Source: Bacillus sp. F19 (GTDB lineage Bacteria; Bacillota; Bacilli; Bacillales; Bacillaceae). Taken from it: a DNA stretch of 64,000 bases. The position numbers were made by a program, and so were the translations under genes. Below, piece after piece: positions 63,130 to 64,000 of the stretch. The stretch is taken from assembly GCA_023823795.1 (NCBI GenBank), contig CP085711.1, positions 434,001-498,000 of the forward strand. Direction: 5' to 3'. Positions within the stretch are counted from its first letter, which is position 1, and each line of letters starts with the position of its first letter. Below the pieces are notes generated by a model. That model was not told the origin of the DNA. It saw only the letters and a list, made by a program, of their open reading frames with translations, and did not search any database.

Positions 63130-64000
63130 ATGGATTGGTCTGAATTAGAAAGAAAAATGGTTGACTATCGTCGACATTTTCATCAATATCCAGAAGTTTC
63201 TCATGAAGAGGTAAAAACACGGGAATTTATTAAACGAGAGTTGATGTTATTAGGTCTAACACCGTTTTCCTTTTCAGGAAAAGATGTTGCTGTCGATTTG
63301 CAAGGAACTAAGTCTGGGAAAATGGTTGCGATTCGGGCTGATATGGATGCATTACAAGTTGAAGAAGAAACAGACTTACCTTTTTCTTCAAAGAATAAAG
63401 GTGTGATGCATGCGTGTGGTCATGATGGGCATATGGCAATTTTACTTGGGCTTGTACACTTCTTTGTGGAAAATCGTGAGCGTTGGAGTGGTACAATCCG
63501 TTTTATTTTCCAACATGCTGAAGAAGCAGTCCCAGGTGGTGCAAATGATATTGTTAAAAATAATGGACTAGAGGGAGTGGAGGCGATTTTTGGTTATCAC
63601 CTTTGGCAGCCCCTACCTACAGGCACGATCGGTATTCGTAGTGGTCCAGTTATGGCGGGTGCAGATAAATTTAGAATTCGTATATTTGGAAAAGGCGGTC
63701 ATGGGTCGATGCCAAACGAAACGGTTGATCCAACCCTTCTCGCAGCACAAGCGATTACACAAATTCATACAATCGTAAGCAGGTCGTTACACCCTTTAGA
63801 TCAAGCTGTTGTAAGCATTGGCGAATTGAAATCAGGATCCACCTATAATGTTATTCCTGATACTGCCTATTTATCGGGAACGGTACGTCAATTTAGCAAA
63901 AAAATCTCTAAGCAAATCCATGAAAGACTAGATAAAATTTTAGCTGGAATATGCCTTTCTTATAATGGAAGATATGAACTTGACTATTCTTATGGCGATT
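63130..64000 (+). CDS. M20-family amidohydrolase (N-acyl-amino acid hydrolase type), N-terminal part
   Basis: About 290 residues are seen before the right edge; the family has 370-400. MDWSELERKMVDYRRHFHQYPEVSHEE is the standard opening. Metal ligands are in RADMDALQVEEETDLPFSS, HACGHDGHMA, and QHAEEAVPGGA with the catalytic Glu. The satellite domain starts near GADKFRIRIFGKGGHGSMPNE. It removes an acyl group from an amino acid or hippurate-like compound in the cytoplasm. AGAGAG precedes the ATG. It forms an operon with the YfcC transporter. Confidence 0.92.
   Translation, partial: MDWSELERKMVDYRRHFHQYPEVSHEEVKTREFIKRELMLLGLTPFSFSGKDVAVDLQGTKSGKMVAIRADMDALQVEEETDLPFSSKNKGVMHACGHDGHMAILLGLVHFFVENRERWSGTIRFIFQHAEEAVPGGANDIVKNNGLEGVEAIFGYHLWQPLPTGTIGIRSGPVMAGADKFRIRIFGKGGHGSMPNETVDPTLLAAQAITQIHTIVSRSLHPLDQAVVSIGELKSGSTYNVIPDTAYLSGTVRQFSKKISKQIHERLDKILAGICLSYNGRYELDYSYGD

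Overview
The window is low-GC DNA with AGGAGG-type ribosome binding sites, PTS and PRD proteins, BglG-type antitermination, ECF transport and IS231-like and IS3 remnants. This points to a member of the Bacillaceae; genus and species cannot be fixed from the sequence. No ribosomal, tRNA or core replication gene is visible in 64 kb. Decayed genes, IS fragments and a ParA-type partition locus indicate accessory DNA: a large plasmid or a chromosomal region that has absorbed plasmid DNA.

Layout. (1) 1-6.3 kb, minus strand: an iron/polyamine-class ABC importer with a creatininase-family amidohydrolase, an argininosuccinate-lyase-like enzyme (cut by the window edge) and a ROK regulator. (2) 7.4-11.2 kb: kynA, an amino-acid permease and kynU. 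(3) 11.3-13 kb: an RHS gene fragment broken by a truncated IS4-family element. (4) 13-20 kb: a BCCT transporter, alcohol and aldehyde dehydrogenases, and a divergent operon with a formaldehyde-activating-enzyme (Fae) homologue, an IclR regulator and a small monooxygenase-fold protein; palindromes of the form GTTCRTAWTATGAAC lie in the divergent control region. (5) 20-21.7 kb: relics and a small GC-rich membrane-peptide gene. (6) 21.7-36 kb: a 12-gene minus-strand operon for anthranilate/3-hydroxyanthranilate degradation, an aromatic-acid MFS transporter, a TetR regulator and two tandem Crp/Fnr regulators.

(7) 36-44.3 kb: very AT-rich plasmid-like DNA with two decayed Rpn-type nuclease copies, 60-bp tandem repeats, ribbon-helix-helix and zinc-ribbon small proteins, an eight-unit ~78-bp repeat array, a P-loop kinase, and a ParA plus Asn-rich RHH pair. 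(8) 44.3-53 kb: a scrambled duplicate of csoR-MATE sequence fused to an IS3 remnant, a PTS locus (EIIA, antiterminator, decayed EIIC, intact EIICB) with a RAT/terminator leader, a secreted polysaccharide-lyase-like protein, and CsoR plus a MATE exporter. (9) 53.4-58.5 kb: a GntR regulator, an opine-dehydrogenase-family enzyme and a complete ECF transporter. (10) 58.5-64 kb: a small MITE-like element, a GNAT acetyltransferase, a relic, and a regulator with a YfcC-family transporter and an M20 amidohydrolase (cut by the window edge), preceded by two 22-bp direct repeats.

Together regions 2 and 6 encode almost all of a route from tryptophan via kynurenine, anthranilate, 3-hydroxyanthranilate, 2-aminomuconate and 4-oxalocrotonate to pyruvate and acetyl-CoA; only an arylformamidase (KynB) was not found. 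The parts that look least described are the Fae-like operon, the ParA/Asn-rich RHH/repeat locus and the opine dehydrogenase-ECF cassette.
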